Of a DNA stretch of 64,000 nt, positions 63,295 through 64,000 are shown piece after piece; position 1 is the stretch's first letter, and each line of letters starts with the position of its first letter. The notes below the pieces were generated by a model. That model worked only from the letters and a program-made list of their open reading frames with translations. It was not told the DNA's origin and searched no databases. The position numbers and the translations under genes are program-made. Source of the stretch: Duganella levis (lineage in GTDB: Bacteria; Pseudomonadota; Gammaproteobacteria; Burkholderiales; Burkholderiaceae_D); assembly GCF_009857605.1 (NCBI RefSeq), contig NZ_WWCT01000013.1:1-64000 (forward strand), in the 5' to 3' direction.

Positions 63295-64000
63295 ATGCTG
63301 CTAATGATCAAACGTGAAAAATTCTGGCGGCGGCCGGGCTGGCTGTTTTGCCTGCTGCTGCCGCTGTTCCATTTTGCCAGCGTCAAGCTGACTTTCTTCT
63401 GCGCCGTCACGCCGGAAAACGCGGTCGTCGTCTGGCTGCCGAATGCCGTGCTGCTGGCGGCGCTGCTGCGCTTTCGCGGCCAGCGCGCGCCGTTGCTGGC
63501 CGCGCTCACCTTCACGTCCGACGTGCTGGCCAACCTCAATGCTTTCCCTTGGTACGAGGCGATTCTGCTCAGCGCCGTCAATGTGCTGGAAGTGACGGTC
63601 ACCTACCAGCTCATGAAGCGCAGCCAGACCTCGCCACGCCTGCACCGCCTGAAAGACCTGGGCAAGTTCATCCTCGCCGGCCCGGTATTCGGCGCGATGC
63701 TGGCCGGCCTGATCGCGGCGGTGGTGCTGCAACAGGTGGGCGGCGCCACCACGCCCTATCTGACGCTGGCGCGCGTCTGGTGGTTTGGCGACGGCCTGGG
63801 ACTTTTAATCTACACGCCGCTGCTGCTGGCCTACACGCAGTCGCAGCACCAGCGCCCCAATCTCACGCGTTGGGACGACGCGGCGCTGGTCACCACGCTG
63901 CTGCTGGCGGTCGCCGTGCTGTCCGCGCACGGTGGTGAGATCGACGGCGTTTCCGTCACGCCGACGCTGCTGCTGCCGGCGGTGGCGGTGATCGCCTTCC
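63295..64000 (+). CDS. MASE1-domain membrane sensor, N-terminal part
   Basis: An open frame of 235 codons that leaves the window at its right edge. It reads MLLMIKREKFWRRPGWLFCL... and consists of about seven hydrophobic segments with the MASE1 features VVVWLPNAVLLAALLRFRG, FILAGPVFGAMLAGLIAAVV and VWWFGDGLGLLIYTPLLL. MASE1 usually precedes a histidine kinase, GGDEF or EAL output domain, which lies outside. The ATG at 63304 is an alternative start; no strong ribosome site marks either. Confidence 0.85.
   Translation, partial: MLLMIKREKFWRRPGWLFCLLLPLFHFASVKLTFFCAVTPENAVVVWLPNAVLLAALLRFRGQRAPLLAALTFTSDVLANLNAFPWYEAILLSAVNVLEVTVTYQLMKRSQTSPRLHRLKDLGKFILAGPVFGAMLAGLIAAVVLQQVGGATTPYLTLARVWWFGDGLGLLIYTPLLLAYTQSQHQRPNLTRWDDAALVTTLLLAVAVLSAHGGEIDGVSVTPTLLLPAVAVIAF

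Noticed and set aside
1..64000. CRISPR arrays, rRNA operons, prophage structural genes, complete insertion sequences, replication origin
   Set aside because: None seen: no regularly spaced repeats, no rRNA, no phage structural genes; the only IS trace is the partial end at 1-122.

Overview
The window is a 64 kb piece of a GC-rich betaproteobacterial chromosome, most likely from the Oxalobacteraceae (Massilia, Duganella, Janthinobacterium or a relative). The grounds are the rpsU-yqeY-dnaG-rpoD order, a sigma-70 with a long acidic insert, the neighbourhoods of tsaD, plsY, mutL-miaA and queG-tsaE-amiC, and a lifestyle mix of TonB receptors, secreted glycoside hydrolases and type VI secretion. 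The genus call is inference; no 16S rRNA gene is present.

Layout. 1-700: the end of an IS21-like element that has cut off the 3' part of a HipA-like kinase gene. 796-9.8 kb: core genes (tRNA-Ile2, rpoD, dnaG, yqeY, rpsU, a yhiN-like flavoprotein, ybiB, a DAHP synthase). 9.8-19.8 kb: tsaD, a LysR/SDR divergent pair, a three-gene DUF427-ATPase-membrane hydrolase unit, a GAF-GGDEF diguanylate cyclase, a FrnE-like thioredoxin protein, plsY, a YbaK-type deacylase and a secondary nuclease/phosphatase. 19.9-24.2 kb: a two-gene RND pump. 24.3-25.9 kb: xerD and a DNA-repair methyltransferase. 25.99-26.45 kb: a gene-free stretch that looks like a structured small RNA with its own promoter and terminator. 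26.4-32.3 kb: a C4-dicarboxylate-type TRAP transporter with its two-component system. 32.3-35.9 kb: a secreted esterase and a GH3 glycosidase. 36-43.5 kb: MarR/CPBP pair, BrnT toxin module, queG, tsaE, amiC, mutarotase, alpha-carbonic anhydrase, DedA. 43.7-49 kb: cyclophilin, mutL, miaA, VOC protein, tRNA-Met, murein endopeptidase. 49.3-57.0 kb: a polysaccharide utilization locus (TonB receptor, GH105, DUF2264/GH154, GH35). 57.0-63.2 kb: a VgrG-linked type VI effector module (VgrG, DUF4123 chaperone, DUF3304 protein, Tle1-like lipase, small protein, PAAR). 63.3 kb to the end: the start of a MASE1 membrane sensor.

How the parts work together. The 49-57 kb cluster reads as outer-membrane import of a glycan followed by exo-acting removal of unsaturated uronic acid, glucuronic acid and galactose; by comparison with known gum-arabic and arabinogalactan loci, an arabinogalactan-type side chain is the best guess for the substrate. 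The 57-63 kb module is a self-contained delivery cassette: spike, chaperone, probable immunity protein, toxin and spike tip. Its cargo half is visibly more AT-rich than the 5' half of vgrG, as if the cargo had been swapped behind a resident VgrG core. The BrnT module and the HipA-like fragment are also more AT-rich than their neighbours and look acquired. No CRISPR array, complete prophage or complete insertion sequence is present.
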